Source: Acidimicrobiia bacterium
GTDB taxonomy: Bacteria > Acidobacteriota > Terriglobia > Bryobacterales > Bryobacteraceae
Reading direction: 5' to 3'
NCBI GenBank assembly: GCA_016871315.1
Contig: VFZE01000058.1
Coordinates: forward strand, 1-32,161
DNA length: 32,161 nucleotides
Below, one piece after another: positions 6,190 to 15,724 of the stretch. The translations under genes were made by a program, and so were the position numbers. Under the pieces are notes generated by a model, which saw only the letters and a list, made by a program, of their open reading frames with translations, did not search any database and was not told the origin of the DNA. Every line of letters begins with the position of its first letter. The first letter of the stretch is position 1.

Positions 6190-7638
6190 TCAGCTGAACA
6201 GCTTTGCCACAACCTTGCCGCCGACATCGGTGAGCCGGAAATCGCGGCCCTGGAACTTGAAGGTCAGCTTCAGGTGATCGAGGCCAAGCAGATGCAGCAC
6301 GGTCGCCTGCAAGTCGTGCACGTGGACCGCGTCCTCCACCGGGCCGAAGCCAAGTTCATCCGTCGCGCCCACGCTGATGCCTGGCTTGATCCCGGCGCCG
6401 GCCATCCACATTGTGTAGGCGTCGATATGGTGGTTGCGGCCGATGCTCTCGCGCTTCTCGCCCATCGGCGTGCGCCCGAATTCCCCGCCCCAGATCACCA
6501 GCGTGTTCTCCAGCAGCCCGCGCTGTTTCAAATCGCGAATCAAGGCCGCCGTCCCTTGATCCACGTCCCGGCACACCTTGGTCAGGTCGCGGCCGAGGTC
6601 TTCGCCAGGCCCGCCGTGGTGGTCCCAGTTGGTGTGGTAAAGCTGCACGAAGCGCACGCCGCGCTCCACCAAACGCCGCGCCAGCAGGCAGTTGTTGGCG
6701 TAAGAGCTTTCCCCCGGCTGTATGCCGTACATATCGAGCGTCTGTTTCGATTCTTGGGAAAGGTCCATCAGCTCCGGCGCGCTCGATTGCATGCGGTAGG
6801 CCATTTCATAGGACGCGATGCGCGTCGCGATCTCCGCGTCGCCGGTCTCCTTCAGCCGCGCCATGTTCAGTTCGCGGATCGCATCCAGCGCCTGCTTTTG
6901 CCGCCGTTCGTTGATGCCCGCCGGGCTGGTCAGGTTCAGGATCGGTTCGCCGGTGGAGCGGAACGGAACGCCCTGGTAGGTTGTCGGAAGGAAACCGCTG
7001 CCCCACAGCGGCGCGCCGCCACGCGGTCCCCGCGGGCCCGATTGTAGCACCACGAAGCCCGGCAGATCCGAAGATTCGCTGCCCAACCCGTAGGTAATCC
7101 ACGCTCCCATGCTCGGCCGCCCGAACTGGAACGTGCCGGTGTTCATGAACACCTTCGCCGGCGCGTGGTTGAACACCTCCGTGTGCACCGCGCGCAGAAA
7201 GGCGACATCATCGACAATCGTCGCCATGTGCGGAAACAGCTCCGAGACGTGAGCGCCGCACTGGCCATGGCGCGCGAACTTCCGCACCGTGCCCAGCAGC
7301 TTCGGCGGCTCTTTGGTGAATGTGTCCATGAAGGCGAACCGCTTGTCCTTAAGAAAGGAATCCGGAATCGGTTGCCCGTCAATCTCGCCCAGCTTCGGCT
7401 TGTAGTCGAATAAGTCCAGCTGGCTCGGCCCGCCGGCCATGAACAGGTAAATCACGTTCTTGGCTCGCGCCGGAAAGTGCGGCTTCCTGGGGGCCATCGG
7501 ATTTGGCAACTGGCCGGCATCGGCGCTGAACAACTGGCGTCCGCTGAACATCGACGCCAGTGCGATCTTGCCCACACCCATGGCGCATTCTCCAAAGAAG
7601 TGGCGCCGCGTTTCCAGCAGCAACTTATCTTGCTTCAT
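6190..7638 (-). CDS. DUF1501 family exported protein
   Basis: A 482-residue protein of the DUF1501 family, distantly related to sulfatases and alkaline phosphatases and common in Planctomycetes and Acidobacteria. The N-terminus has a Tat-like leader (TRRHFFGECAMG, residues 10-21). Family landmarks follow: VIYLFMAGGPSQLDLFDYKP, FKFARHGQCGAHVSELFPH-like segments (RKFARHGQCG), NTLVIWGGEFGRTP and GRNHHIDAYTMWMAGAGIKPG. Biochemical activity is not established for the family. It is the second gene of an operon with the PSD1/cytochrome protein. The stop of that gene is only four bases before this ATG, and GGGAG of the stop region serves as ribosome site. This gene pair nearly always travels together, implying a joint periplasmic role. 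Confidence 0.92.
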   Translation of the reverse strand: MKQDKLLLETRRHFFGECAMGVGKIALASMFSGRQLFSADAGQLPNPMAPRKPHFPARAKNVIYLFMAGGPSQLDLFDYKPKLGEIDGQPIPDSFLKDKRFAFMDTFTKEPPKLLGTVRKFARHGQCGAHVSELFPHMATIVDDVAFLRAVHTEVFNHAPAKVFMNTGTFQFGRPSMGAWITYGLGSESSDLPGFVVLQSGPRGPRGGAPLWGSGFLPTTYQGVPFRSTGEPILNLTSPAGINERRQKQALDAIRELNMARLKETGDAEIATRIASYEMAYRMQSSAPELMDLSQESKQTLDMYGIQPGESSYANNCLLARRLVERGVRFVQLYHTNWDHHGGPGEDLGRDLTKVCRDVDQGTAALIRDLKQRGLLENTLVIWGGEFGRTPMGEKRESIGRNHHIDAYTMWMAGAGIKPGISVGATDELGFGPVEDAVHVHDLQATVLHLLGLDHLKLTFKFQGRDFRLTDVGGKVVAKLFS

Positions 7639-7642
7639 GGCT

Positions 7643-10102
7643 CTACTCCCTTGTGATGAACTCGTCCAGGTTCAGGATCACCCGCGCCACCGCCGTCCAG
7701 GCGGCCAGTTGCGGCGCGCGCTCCTTCGGCGCTTTCCCGGCCAGGGTTCCTGCATCCTCAGGCGCCTGTCGGAACTCGTTCCACTGCTGGTTCAGCAGGC
7801 GATCCAGCATGGCACGCTCACCGGCCGACGGCTGACGCGACAGGCTGAGCCGGAACGCGTAGCCGAGCCGCTCGGCGTCGTTGGCCGGAGCCTCCTCCAG
7901 CACCCGCGCCGCTAATCCCTGAGCCAGTTCGAGAAACGCCTGGTCATTCAGCAGCGTCAGCGCCTGGAGCGGCGTGTTGGAGCGCACGCGGCGCGTGCAA
8001 GTGGCGGCCGCATCGGGCGCATCGAACACCATCAGCGCCGGATAGCCCGCCGCGCGCCAGAAATGCGTGTACAGGCCGCGCCGGTAGCGATCCTCGCCGC
8101 TACTTGCCGTCCATACGCGCGGCACCTGCGTGAACTTGAACACCCCTTCCGGCTGCGGCGGAAACACAGGCGGCCCGCCAAGTTCCTTGCTCAGCAGTCC
8201 GCTGGCCGACAGCGCCGCGTCGCGGATGATCTCGGCATCCAGCCGCAACCGCGCCTGGCGCGCCAGCAGCCGGTTGTAAGGATCGCGCTCGCTCAGCTCC
8301 GGCCGGTGCCGCGACGCCTGCCGGTAGGTGGCCGAGGTGACGATCAGCTTGTGCATCGCCTTCTGGCTCCACCGCCGCTCCACGAACTCCATTGCCAGCC
8401 AGTCCAGCAGATCCTGATGCGTCGGCGGCGCGCCCTGCGTGCCGAAGTCGTTCTCCGTCTCAACAAGCCCCTTGCCGAAATACTGCTGCCACAGCCGGTT
8501 CATCGTCACCCGCCCGATCAGCGGATTCGCCAGGTCCACCAACCACCGCGCCAAGTCCAGGCGGTTCGGCTTCTCCACTGCCGGCAGCGGATGCAGCACG
8601 CCCGGAACGCCGGGCGTCACCACCGCGCCTTTGCGCGTAAAATCTCCGCCCAGGTGAATGTAGCTCTCGCGGGGCTTGTCCAGTTCACGCATCACCAGCG
8701 TGCTGGGGAACTTCGGCTCACGCTCGCGCAGCGATTCCACGGTCAAAAATCGCTCCCGGAACCCGATATCCTGCTGCTTCAGATAATCGCCGAGGATCTG
8801 CTTCTGCCGCTGATCGCGCTGATCCTCGCCCAGGTTGAGGATCGTGTAGATGTCCTGCGGAACCGCCTTGCGCTGCTCTTCGCTGAGCTTGCTGGCCCAC
8901 TGCTTCTGGTATTGATCCAGTTCGCGCTCAAGCAGCCGCAGCTGCGGGCGCAGGGCATTCCGCCGCGCAATCTCTTCCGGCGTCGCCAGGTCCATCACCG
9001 GCTCATCGGCGTTGTTGAGGAACGCGAACAGCCGGTAGTAGTCGCGTTGCGAAATCGGATCGTACTTGTGATCGTGGCAGCGCGCGCAGCCCAGTGTCAG
9101 GCCGAGGAAAGCAGACCCGGTGGTAGCCACGCGGTCGGCCACCGAGTCGATGCGGAATTGCTCCAGATCAATACCACCCTCCTGGTTGAACGGCGTGTTG
9201 CGGTGGAAACCGGTGGCGATCTTCTGCTCCACGGTCGGGTTCGGCAGCATATCGCCGGCGATCTGGTCGATCACGAACCGGTCAAACGGCAGATCCCGGT
9301 TCAGCGCATCGATCACCCAGTCACGGTATTTCCAGATCTGCCGCGGCGCGTCGATGCTGTAGCCGTTGGAGTCGGCGTAGCGAGCCACGTCCAGCCAGAT
9401 GCGCCCCCATCGCTCCCCGTAATGCGGCGACGCCAGCAGCCTGTCCACCAGCCGCTCATAGGCATCGGGCCGCGTGTCGGCCACAAAAGCCTCCACCTCT
9501 TGTATAGAGGGCAGCAGCCCGGTGAGATCCAGGCTCACCCGGCGGATCAGCGTGGCGCGATCGGCCTCCGGCGACGGGGGAATCTTTTCCTTTTCCAGGC
9601 GCGCCAGGATGAAGCGGTCAATCTCATTGCGCGCCCATGTGCGATTGTTCACCGCCGGCGGCGCCACCCGCTTGGGTGCAACGAAAGCCCAATGCGTGGA
9701 TCGCGCGCCGGGATCGTCCTGCCGCTCGGTCTCGGGAGCCTTCGCCCCCTGATCGATCCAGGCCTTGAGCCTGTCGACCACCTCCGCAGCCAAAGCAGGC
9801 TTCGCCATCGGCATCCGCGTCAGCCCGTTCTGTCCTTCGATCGCCTGAATCAGGCGGCTCTGCGCGCTGTTGCCGGCAACCACCGAGGGACCTTTCGCGC
9901 TTCCCTTCAGCATGCCCGACACCGTATCCACGCGCAGATCGGCCATTTGCACTTGCGCGCCATGGCAGCCATAGCAGTTCTGCGACAGCACCGGCTTCAC
10001 ATCGCGCAGGTAGTCCACCTGCGCGCTCAGACTCATAGCGGCCAGCAGAAAAATGGCTAAACGCCCAGTCAAGGTGTAGCTAGTCGTCAACCTAACATGC
10101 AT
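7643..10102 (-). CDS. PSD1 / planctomycete cytochrome c domain protein (DUF1549, DUF1553)
   Basis: About 819 residues, exported. A signal peptide (LAIFLLAAMSLSA) is followed by a cytochrome-like domain with one haem motif, CYGCH at residues 43-47. DUF1549 (PSCyt2) covers about 125-330, with HYGERWGRIWLDVARYADSNGY and CARCHDHKYDPI, the latter being a second CxxCH. DUF1553 (PSD1) covers about 510-760, with GRVTMNRLWQQYFGKGLVETENDFG and RRGLYTHFWR. These proteins are thought to be periplasmic c-type haem proteins; their reaction is unknown. The start is uncertain: an upstream ATG at 10141 adds 13 residues ahead of the leader, ATG 10102 was chosen because it puts the signal peptide near the N-terminus, and TTG at 10090 is also possible. 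It is the first gene of the operon with the DUF1501 gene. Confidence 0.9.
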   Translation of the reverse strand: MHVRLTTSYTLTGRLAIFLLAAMSLSAQVDYLRDVKPVLSQNCYGCHGAQVQMADLRVDTVSGMLKGSAKGPSVVAGNSAQSRLIQAIEGQNGLTRMPMAKPALAAEVVDRLKAWIDQGAKAPETERQDDPGARSTHWAFVAPKRVAPPAVNNRTWARNEIDRFILARLEKEKIPPSPEADRATLIRRVSLDLTGLLPSIQEVEAFVADTRPDAYERLVDRLLASPHYGERWGRIWLDVARYADSNGYSIDAPRQIWKYRDWVIDALNRDLPFDRFVIDQIAGDMLPNPTVEQKIATGFHRNTPFNQEGGIDLEQFRIDSVADRVATTGSAFLGLTLGCARCHDHKYDPISQRDYYRLFAFLNNADEPVMDLATPEEIARRNALRPQLRLLERELDQYQKQWASKLSEEQRKAVPQDIYTILNLGEDQRDQRQKQILGDYLKQQDIGFRERFLTVESLREREPKFPSTLVMRELDKPRESYIHLGGDFTRKGAVVTPGVPGVLHPLPAVEKPNRLDLARWLVDLANPLIGRVTMNRLWQQYFGKGLVETENDFGTQGAPPTHQDLLDWLAMEFVERRWSQKAMHKLIVTSATYRQASRHRPELSERDPYNRLLARQARLRLDAEIIRDAALSASGLLSKELGGPPVFPPQPEGVFKFTQVPRVWTASSGEDRYRRGLYTHFWRAAGYPALMVFDAPDAAATCTRRVRSNTPLQALTLLNDQAFLELAQGLAARVLEEAPANDAERLGYAFRLSLSRQPSAGERAMLDRLLNQQWNEFRQAPEDAGTLAGKAPKERAPQLAAWTAVARVILNLDEFITRE

Positions 10103-10157
10103 TATAGTGCGTTCCATCATATCCGAGGCTGCGGAAGCCAACGTAACGGCTGTCGGC

Positions 10158-10163
10158 TAGAAT
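10158..10163 (+). promoter_or_regulatory. TAGAAT -10-like box, leaderless spacing
   Basis: TAGAAT ends six bases before the ATG at 10170, and no Shine-Dalgarno sequence is present. This is the spacing expected for a transcript that starts at the start codon. No convincing -35 was found. Confidence 0.4.
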
Positions 10164-10169
10164 TGCTTC

Positions 10170-10658
10170 ATGCTCCCGCAAGAGTTGGTTCGCCTTTGGG
10201 AAGAACACACCAGTCATGAGTTTTCCACGCGCGACACGGAAGCGACTCTGGCAACCATGACCGAAGACGCCTACGTCAATCATGTGCCGGTCCTGACGGG
10301 CGGCAGCGGACGGGAAGCTCTGCGCTCGTTCTATTCCAGAGACTTTATCCCGAGCATGCCGCCGGACACAAAACTCACGCCCATCTCGCGAACCGTTGGC
10401 GAAGACCAATTGGTCGACGAGATGATCTTCTCCTTTACCCACACGCGGGAAATGCCCTGGATGCTTCCCGGAATTGCTCCGACGAACCGCCACGTAGAGG
10501 TCGCCTTGGTCGCCATTGTTCGGTTCCGCGGGGGAAAAGTGGCTCATGAACATATCTATTGGGATCAGGCCTCTGTACTGAAGCAGATAGGACTGCTCAG
10601 CGGTGACGGGCTCCCGGTTTACGGGGTGGAATCGGCGGGAAAGGTCTCCGGGAAATGA
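10170..10658 (+). CDS. SnoaL-like / NTF2-fold protein
   Basis: A 162-residue protein of the SnoaL-like ester-cyclase branch of the NTF2 superfamily. It has the N-terminal helix LVRLWEEHTSHEFSTRD, the VNHVPVLTGG segment with the family's Asn-His pair, the strand LVDEMIFSFTHT, and a C-terminal FRGGKVAHEHIYWDQASVLKQIGLL, a very characteristic stretch of this family. There is no signal peptide. Members act on small hydrophobic or polyketide-like molecules, or have no known substrate; nothing here narrows that. It is a single gene on the plus strand, divergent from the PSD1 gene and convergent with a sulfatase. The 81 bp after its stop hold no clear terminator. Confidence 0.85.
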   Translation: MLPQELVRLWEEHTSHEFSTRDTEATLATMTEDAYVNHVPVLTGGSGREALRSFYSRDFIPSMPPDTKLTPISRTVGEDQLVDEMIFSFTHTREMPWMLPGIAPTNRHVEVALVAIVRFRGGKVAHEHIYWDQASVLKQIGLLSGDGLPVYGVESAGKVSGK

Positions 10659-10739
10659 GTGTACCGCCAAGATGAGAAGCTGCTTCCGTCCGCGCGCGAT
10701 TCACCTGGCCGACAGATACTAATTCCGTACAGCCTCCCG

Positions 10740-12155
10740 CTAAACCTTTGCCCGCGCCGCCCTCCAGCCCGCTTCCAGCACGCCACGCATTCGCTTCAGC
10801 AACGCATCCTTGCCCGGCACACGAGCCAGGTTCGTGTACTCCCGCGGATCCTTCTCGTGATCGAACAACTCCTCGTCCGGATGTGGCCCTGTCCACCTGA
10901 TGTACCGGTGCCGTTCTGTCACCACCGCGTGTCCGCGGATCCCGTCCGGAGCCGTCACCGTGCTGAACGCCGCCGACTTGAACGGCCTCGCCGGATTATC
11001 GAGCAGCGGCACAAGGCTCTGCCCTTCCAGATTCGGCGGCGGCTTCAGCCCGCCCAGTTCAGCCACCGTCGGGAAAATATCCACAAACTCCACCAGCGAA
11101 CGGCATCCCTTTCCATTTCCCCTGCGCCCCTGCGCGGAAATAATCAGCGGTGCGCGCATCGACTCCTCAAACAGGCTGCGCTTGTGCCAGCGGTGATGCT
11201 CGCCCAGGTGCCACCCGTGATCGCCCCAGAACACAACCACCGTCCGCCGCCGCAGATTCTGCTTCTCCAACGCATCCAGCACGCGGCCTACTTGCCAGTC
11301 CATGTAGGAAATCGAAGCATAGTAGGCGCGGATCGCCTCCTTCTTCTCCGCCTCGTTCATCCCCATATCGTTGGCCCGCGTGTTGATCGCGATCTCGCTT
11401 GCCCGCGGAATATCATCACGGTCGCCCGGCGGATTCACCACCGGCTGGATGCTCCCCAGCGGATACAGATCAAAAAAACGGGCCGGCGCTACGTGCGGCA
11501 GATGCGGCCTCAAGTAGCCCAGCCCCAGGAACCACGGCTTCTCGCGTGTCTTCGCGATCGTCTCCAGCGCGATCTCCGTCGCCCGCTCATCCGCCTGATC
11601 TTTTCCATCGCCCTGGAACGACACCCAGTGCCACCCCGCACGCCGGCCCGCCGTAATGTTCCGCCCTTCACCTTTGGTGTGCTGCTCGCTGCCTGGCGGG
11701 CTGATAGACACATCCCAGCTCGGTGGGTCGTCCCACTTGTTCGTCCCCACCGAACCCGGCACGTCCATGTGGTACATCTTCCCCGCCCTCACAGAGTGCC
11801 ACCCGTTGGTCCGGAACAGCTGCGGCAGCGTTACCGCATCCGGCATCGTGTCGCGCACCGCGATCTGGTTGTCGAATACCTTCGTCGTATCCGGCCGCAA
11901 TCCCGTCATCAGCGACACGCGGCTCGGCCCGCACACCGGATACTGGCAGTAGGCCCGGTCAAACCGCACCCCCTCTGACGCCAGCCGGTCCAGGTCCGGC
12001 GACTTCACCATCGGATGGCCGTAGCATCCCAGGTTATTGTTCATGTCATCGGAGGCGATGAACAACACGTTGGGCCGCTCGGCGGCCGTCTTCTGCGATA
12101 GCAAAAGCGCGGGCGCGCACGCCACCGCCGAACGCAGCAACTTCCGCCGCGTCAT
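10740..12155 (-). CDS. Type I sulfatase (iduronate-2-sulfatase-like)
   Basis: A 471-residue arylsulfatase-superfamily enzyme. The formylglycine motif C75-G-P-S-R79 sits in the core VCGPSRVSLMTG, and the metal ligands D36-D37 are in IASDDMNNN. Further family motifs are VVVFWGDHGWHLGEHHRWHK (metal Asp/His and substrate Lys/His) and FLGLGYLRPHLPH. The pattern GYLRPHLP with DHGWHLGEH is typical of the iduronate-2-sulfatase / choline-sulfatase-like subgroup. The N-terminus (TRRKLLRSAVACAPALLLS) is an export leader, so it acts in the periplasm on sulfated sugars. It needs a formylglycine-generating enzyme, which is not in this window. Its ATG overlaps the S9 peptidase stop by four bases (ATGA), so the two are co-translated, peptidase first. 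Confidence 0.92.
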   Translation of the reverse strand: MTRRKLLRSAVACAPALLLSQKTAAERPNVLFIASDDMNNNLGCYGHPMVKSPDLDRLASEGVRFDRAYCQYPVCGPSRVSLMTGLRPDTTKVFDNQIAVRDTMPDAVTLPQLFRTNGWHSVRAGKMYHMDVPGSVGTNKWDDPPSWDVSISPPGSEQHTKGEGRNITAGRRAGWHWVSFQGDGKDQADERATEIALETIAKTREKPWFLGLGYLRPHLPHVAPARFFDLYPLGSIQPVVNPPGDRDDIPRASEIAINTRANDMGMNEAEKKEAIRAYYASISYMDWQVGRVLDALEKQNLRRRTVVVFWGDHGWHLGEHHRWHKRSLFEESMRAPLIISAQGRRGNGKGCRSLVEFVDIFPTVAELGGLKPPPNLEGQSLVPLLDNPARPFKSAAFSTVTAPDGIRGHAVVTERHRYIRWTGPHPDEELFDHEKDPREYTNLARVPGKDALLKRMRGVLEAGWRAARAKV

Positions 12156-14149
12156 TTCTCTTTCTCCTCCTTCGCCTTCGGCACCTGCGGATTCGCGAAA
12201 TCCGGCTTCGACTCACCCCACAAATGATGGTTGAACCAATCCAGGTTATGCTGCATCACCGCCCGCATCGACTTCGGCTTCGTGATCCCATGCCCGAACC
12301 CCTTGTACACGATCATCTCCACCGGCACCCCGCGATCCTCCAGACCTTGCCGCAGCTCGTACGCATTCGGAATCGGCACGCGTTTATCCAGTTCGCCGTG
12401 CTGGATCAGCGTCGGCGTCCGCGCCTTCTGGATATAGGTCATCGGCGACGTCTTCTGATAAATGTCCGGATCGGCGGCAGGATCGGCGCCCAGGTACTGA
12501 ATCGTGAATGGCGTGATGTCGGTGTTGTAGTAATAGGTAGCCCAGTTGGAAATCCCCGCTCCCACCGACACCGCCGCGAACATCGTCGAACTCGTCGCCA
12601 GAAACGCCGAAATGTATCCGCCCTGACTCCAGCCCATCACGCCCATGCGCTGGGGATCCACCCATCCCTTCCCGATCAGGTGCTCCACTCCGCTCTCCAC
12701 ATCCCATGCGTCTCCCACACCTAGATTCCGAACGTTCAACTGCCGGAACTTCTCCCCATATCCCGCGCTCCCGCGGTAATTCACACGCAGCGCGAGCGCG
12801 CCTCGCCCGGCCCAGATATCGATCGGGTAGTACCGCGGATGCACCATGCGCGGCGTATCCACGCCCGTCGGCCCGCCGTGAATCACGCACAACAAAGGAT
12901 ACTTCCTCCCGGGATCGAAATCCTTCGGCTTCGTCAGCACTCCTTCAATCACCGTTCCATCGCGGCTCTTCCACGAGATCACCTCGCTCACCGGCAGCGT
13001 CCAGCCCTTCACCTGCTCGGTGCTGTTGGTCAGCCGCTTCGGTGACCATGTGGTCACGTCCGTCACATACACTTCATCCAGCAGGCTCCCGTCCGACATC
13101 GTCATCGCCGCCCGCTTGCCATCCGCCGTTAGGGACACTCCAAACCCCGCCGGCGTCTTCGAAACCTGCTCAATCTTGCCGGTCTCCACATTCACCCGGA
13201 ACAAGTGCGATGCCGTCTTTTGCTGCGACACGAAGTAGACCCCTTCGCGATTCCACTCCACGAGGTTGGGCGACTCGTCGAAACTGTCCGTAATCGACCG
13301 CACCGCTCCGCCATCGGCGGAAACCAACACCAACCGCGAATTCGCATGAAAGTGTTTCGGGTTCTTCATCGCCGAGCTGAACACGATCCGCTTGCCGTCA
13401 GGCGACCAGCGCGGCCCGCGGTCCGGGCCCGCCTGGTCCACGATCTTCTTTACGCTGTCACCCGCCAGCGCCAGCACGTAAATATCGGAGGTGCCGTTGT
13501 TCACCAGATCTGGATTCACGGTCGCGCTGAACGCGATGCGTGTCCCATCCGGCGCCCAGTGGAACCCACCCACCGAAAAAGCCTTCCCCTTCGTCCGCTG
13601 CTTCCCCGCCACCGGAGCCTTCATCGCCTCCTCCACATCCAGTGTCCACAAATGCTGGTGCGCGTAATCCCGCCGCACCACCTCGAACTCGCCGAGATGC
13701 TTCCTCCGATCCTCCGGCTGCTTCTCCGACGCCAGAAACGCGATCGTCTTGCCGTCATCCGACCAATCGAACGAACCCACGCCATTCTCCGCCTTCGTCA
13801 GCCGCTGCGCCTCGCCGCCATCCGGCGCAATCACGAAGATCTGGTTCTTGCCACCCTCGCGGCTGCTGGTGAACGCCAGCCACTTCCCGTCCGGCGACCA
13901 GCGCGCCTGCCCCGCCCCCTGCTTGGCCCGCGTCAACTGCCATCTTCTCCCTGTCGCCGTCTCCGCCACCCAGATCTGCGTCACCATCGCATCCTGCTCA
14001 AAATCGGCTTCCGCCTGCGAATAGGCAACGAACTTGCCGTCCGGAGAAATCTCCGCCCCGCCGATGCTCCGCAAGTTCAGCAGATCGTCAATCGTCGGCA
14101 CTCCCGCCAAACACAAGTGCGCCAGCACGACCAAATAGACCGCGCGCAT
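12152..14149 (-). CDS. S9-family serine peptidase (prolyl oligopeptidase / acylaminoacyl-peptidase type)
   Basis: A 665-residue exported peptidase. A signal peptide (VYLVVLAHLCLAGVP) is followed by a seven-bladed beta-propeller with WD40-like PD40 repeats (SPDGKFVAYS, WSPDGKWLAFTSS, APDGG, WSPDGKRIVFSS) to about residue 380. The alpha/beta-hydrolase domain has the nucleophile S508 in GWSQGGY, the acid D588 in HGELDKRVP and the base H620 in GFGHGI, a complete S9 catalytic triad. S9C-type enzymes cut short peptides or remove acylated N-terminal residues. The start at 14149 is well supported by AGGAGGTG about four bases upstream. It is the first gene of an operon with the sulfatase. The short 42-bp divergent spacer to the next sulfatase holds the promoter. 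Confidence 0.93.
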   Translation of the reverse strand: MRAVYLVVLAHLCLAGVPTIDDLLNLRSIGGAEISPDGKFVAYSQAEADFEQDAMVTQIWVAETATGRRWQLTRAKQGAGQARWSPDGKWLAFTSSREGGKNQIFVIAPDGGEAQRLTKAENGVGSFDWSDDGKTIAFLASEKQPEDRRKHLGEFEVVRRDYAHQHLWTLDVEEAMKAPVAGKQRTKGKAFSVGGFHWAPDGTRIAFSATVNPDLVNNGTSDIYVLALAGDSVKKIVDQAGPDRGPRWSPDGKRIVFSSAMKNPKHFHANSRLVLVSADGGAVRSITDSFDESPNLVEWNREGVYFVSQQKTASHLFRVNVETGKIEQVSKTPAGFGVSLTADGKRAAMTMSDGSLLDEVYVTDVTTWSPKRLTNSTEQVKGWTLPVSEVISWKSRDGTVIEGVLTKPKDFDPGRKYPLLCVIHGGPTGVDTPRMVHPRYYPIDIWAGRGALALRVNYRGSAGYGEKFRQLNVRNLGVGDAWDVESGVEHLIGKGWVDPQRMGVMGWSQGGYISAFLATSSTMFAAVSVGAGISNWATYYYNTDITPFTIQYLGADPAADPDIYQKTSPMTYIQKARTPTLIQHGELDKRVPIPNAYELRQGLEDRGVPVEMIVYKGFGHGITKPKSMRAVMQHNLDWFNHHLWGESKPDFANPQVPKAKEEKEK

Positions 14150-14174
14150 GATTCACCTCCTAAGGATGCGTCTC

Positions 14175-14184
14175 ATTGTACACT
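14175..14184. promoter_or_regulatory. Overlapping divergent -10-like boxes
   Basis: The 42-bp spacer between the S9 peptidase and the second sulfatase holds TACAAT on the minus strand (14180-14175) and TACACT on the plus strand (14179-14184), overlapping by two bases. The minus-strand box suits a short leader with the AGGAGG site. The plus-strand box ends seven bases before ATG 14192, which has no Shine-Dalgarno. Neither has a clear -35. Confidence 0.35.
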
Positions 14185-14191
14185 TCTACCG

Positions 14192-15700
14192 ATGACCACC
14201 TCGACTCGCCGCGCCTTCCTGGCATCTGCCACAGCCCCCGCCATTCTGCGTCCGCAATCCCGCCGCCGGCCGAATATCCTCTTCGCCATCGCCGACGACC
14301 AGTCCTATCCCCACACCGGGGCCATGGGCGACCGCGTCGTCAAAACTCCCCACTTCGACCGTGTCGCCGAACGCGGCGTCCTGTTCCGCAACGCCTTCTG
14401 TCCCGCCCCGCAGTGCGCACCCACACGAGCCTCCCTCCTCACCGGCCGCTACATCTGGCAGAACGAAGAGGCCGGCACACATGCCAGTCTTTTCCCGAAG
14501 AAGTTCCAGGTCTATCCGGACCTGCTCGCCGCCGCCGGCTACTTCACCGGTCTCACCGGCAAAGGCGCCGGACCCTGCAACTGGCAGGCGCCCGGCTGGC
14601 CGCACAATCCCGCCGGACCGTCGTTCGATGAACGCAAGGATCGCGGCGTGCCGCAAGGCGTCGGCAACAACGACTACTCCGCCAACTTCGCCGACTTCCT
14701 CAAAGCGCGCCCGAAAGAGAAACCCTTCTGTTTCTGGTACGGCTGCCAGGAACCGCACCGCGGCTACAAGAAAGGCATCGGCCTGGAATCCGGCAAGAAG
14801 CTCGACAGCGTCATTGTCCCGTCCTTCATGCCGGACACGCCCGAGGTCCGCTCCGACATCCTCGACTACTACTACGAAATCGAACACTTCGACCGGCACC
14901 TCGGCCGCATCCTCGATCAAATCGCCAAGGCGGGCGAACTGGAAAACACGCTCGTCGTGGTCACCTCCGACAACGGCATGGCCTTCCCCGGCGCCAAGGC
15001 AACCATGTACGACTACGGCTGGCACCTCCCGCTCGCCATCTCCTGGCCCGACCGCGTCCCCGCCGGCCGCGCCGTTGACGACCTCGTCAGCTTCATCGAC
15101 TTCGCACCCACCTATCTTGAAGCCGCCGGGTTAAAGCCCTCCGCCGCCATCACCGGCCGCAGCCTCCTGCCCATCCTCGAATCGAAGCAGTCCGGTCAGG
15201 TCGACGCATCGCGCGACAAAATCTTCGGAGGCCGCGAGCGCCACTCCCACGCCCGTTACGACAACATGGGCTACCCCGCCCGCGCCATCCGCACCCACCA
15301 AAACCTCTATGTCCGCAACTTCAAGCCCGACCGCTGGCCCGCCGGCGACCCCGAAGGCTACCACGACATCGATGCCTCCCCTACCAAGTCCCTCATGATG
15401 GACCGCCGCAAAGAAGGCTCCATCGCAACGCTGTTCGAGCACTGCTTCGGCAAGCACGGTGAAGAACAGCTCTACGACATCAAAGCCGACCCTGGCTGCC
15501 TCAAGGATCTCGCTTCCTCCCCTGCGCACGAACCAACCCGCAAGCGCCTCCGCGCCGAGCTGGACCGCACTCTCACCGCGCAGAAAGACCCGCGCATGAG
15601 CGGCAGCGAAATATTTGACTCCTACCCCCGCCACTCCCCAATGCGTCCGGAACTAGGCGGCTTCTCCGCGCAAGGCGCTTACAACCCGAGATTCACGTAG
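14192..15700 (+). CDS. Type I sulfatase (heparan N-sulfatase-like)
   Basis: A 502-residue sulfatase with formylglycine motif C75-A-P-T-R79 in the core QCAPTRASLLTGRY, metal ligands D35-D36 in AIADDQSY, and VVVTSDNGMAFPGAKATMYDYGWHLPL supplying the second Asp-Asn metal pair and substrate-binding residues. The DNGMAFPGAK/YDYGWHLPL arrangement resembles the sulfamidase (N-sulfoglucosamine sulfohydrolase) subgroup. The leader STRRAFLASATAPAIL is Tat-like, so it is periplasmic. The frame is open for almost 1 kb upstream, but only from 14192 does the sequence match sulfatase and carry a leader, and the upstream part overlaps the S9 peptidase on the other strand. It has no ribosome site and may be leaderless. 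Its exact sulfated substrate is not determinable. Confidence 0.92.
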   Translation: MTTSTRRAFLASATAPAILRPQSRRRPNILFAIADDQSYPHTGAMGDRVVKTPHFDRVAERGVLFRNAFCPAPQCAPTRASLLTGRYIWQNEEAGTHASLFPKKFQVYPDLLAAAGYFTGLTGKGAGPCNWQAPGWPHNPAGPSFDERKDRGVPQGVGNNDYSANFADFLKARPKEKPFCFWYGCQEPHRGYKKGIGLESGKKLDSVIVPSFMPDTPEVRSDILDYYYEIEHFDRHLGRILDQIAKAGELENTLVVVTSDNGMAFPGAKATMYDYGWHLPLAISWPDRVPAGRAVDDLVSFIDFAPTYLEAAGLKPSAAITGRSLLPILESKQSGQVDASRDKIFGGRERHSHARYDNMGYPARAIRTHQNLYVRNFKPDRWPAGDPEGYHDIDASPTKSLMMDRRKEGSIATLFEHCFGKHGEEQLYDIKADPGCLKDLASSPAHEPTRKRLRAELDRTLTAQKDPRMSGSEIFDSYPRHSPMRPELGGFSAQGAYNPRFT

Positions 15701-15724
15701 GCGAAAAAACGGCGCAAACCGGCT

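Noticed and set aside
8063-10060. A 665-codon plus-strand open frame opposite the PSD1 gene
   Set aside because: The composition (very high Arg, Gln, Pro, His) is typical of a shadow of a high-GC gene. The minus strand carries DUF1549/DUF1553 and haem motifs.
10101-10106. Perfect TATAAT on the minus strand at the PSD1 start
   Set aside because: It overlaps the chosen ATG and has no -35. It would be usable only if translation began at TTG 10090, so it was not listed as a promoter.
13205-14191. Upstream extension of the second sulfatase
   Set aside because: It overlaps the S9 peptidase on the other strand, has no sulfatase similarity, and the Tat-like leader starts only at 14192.
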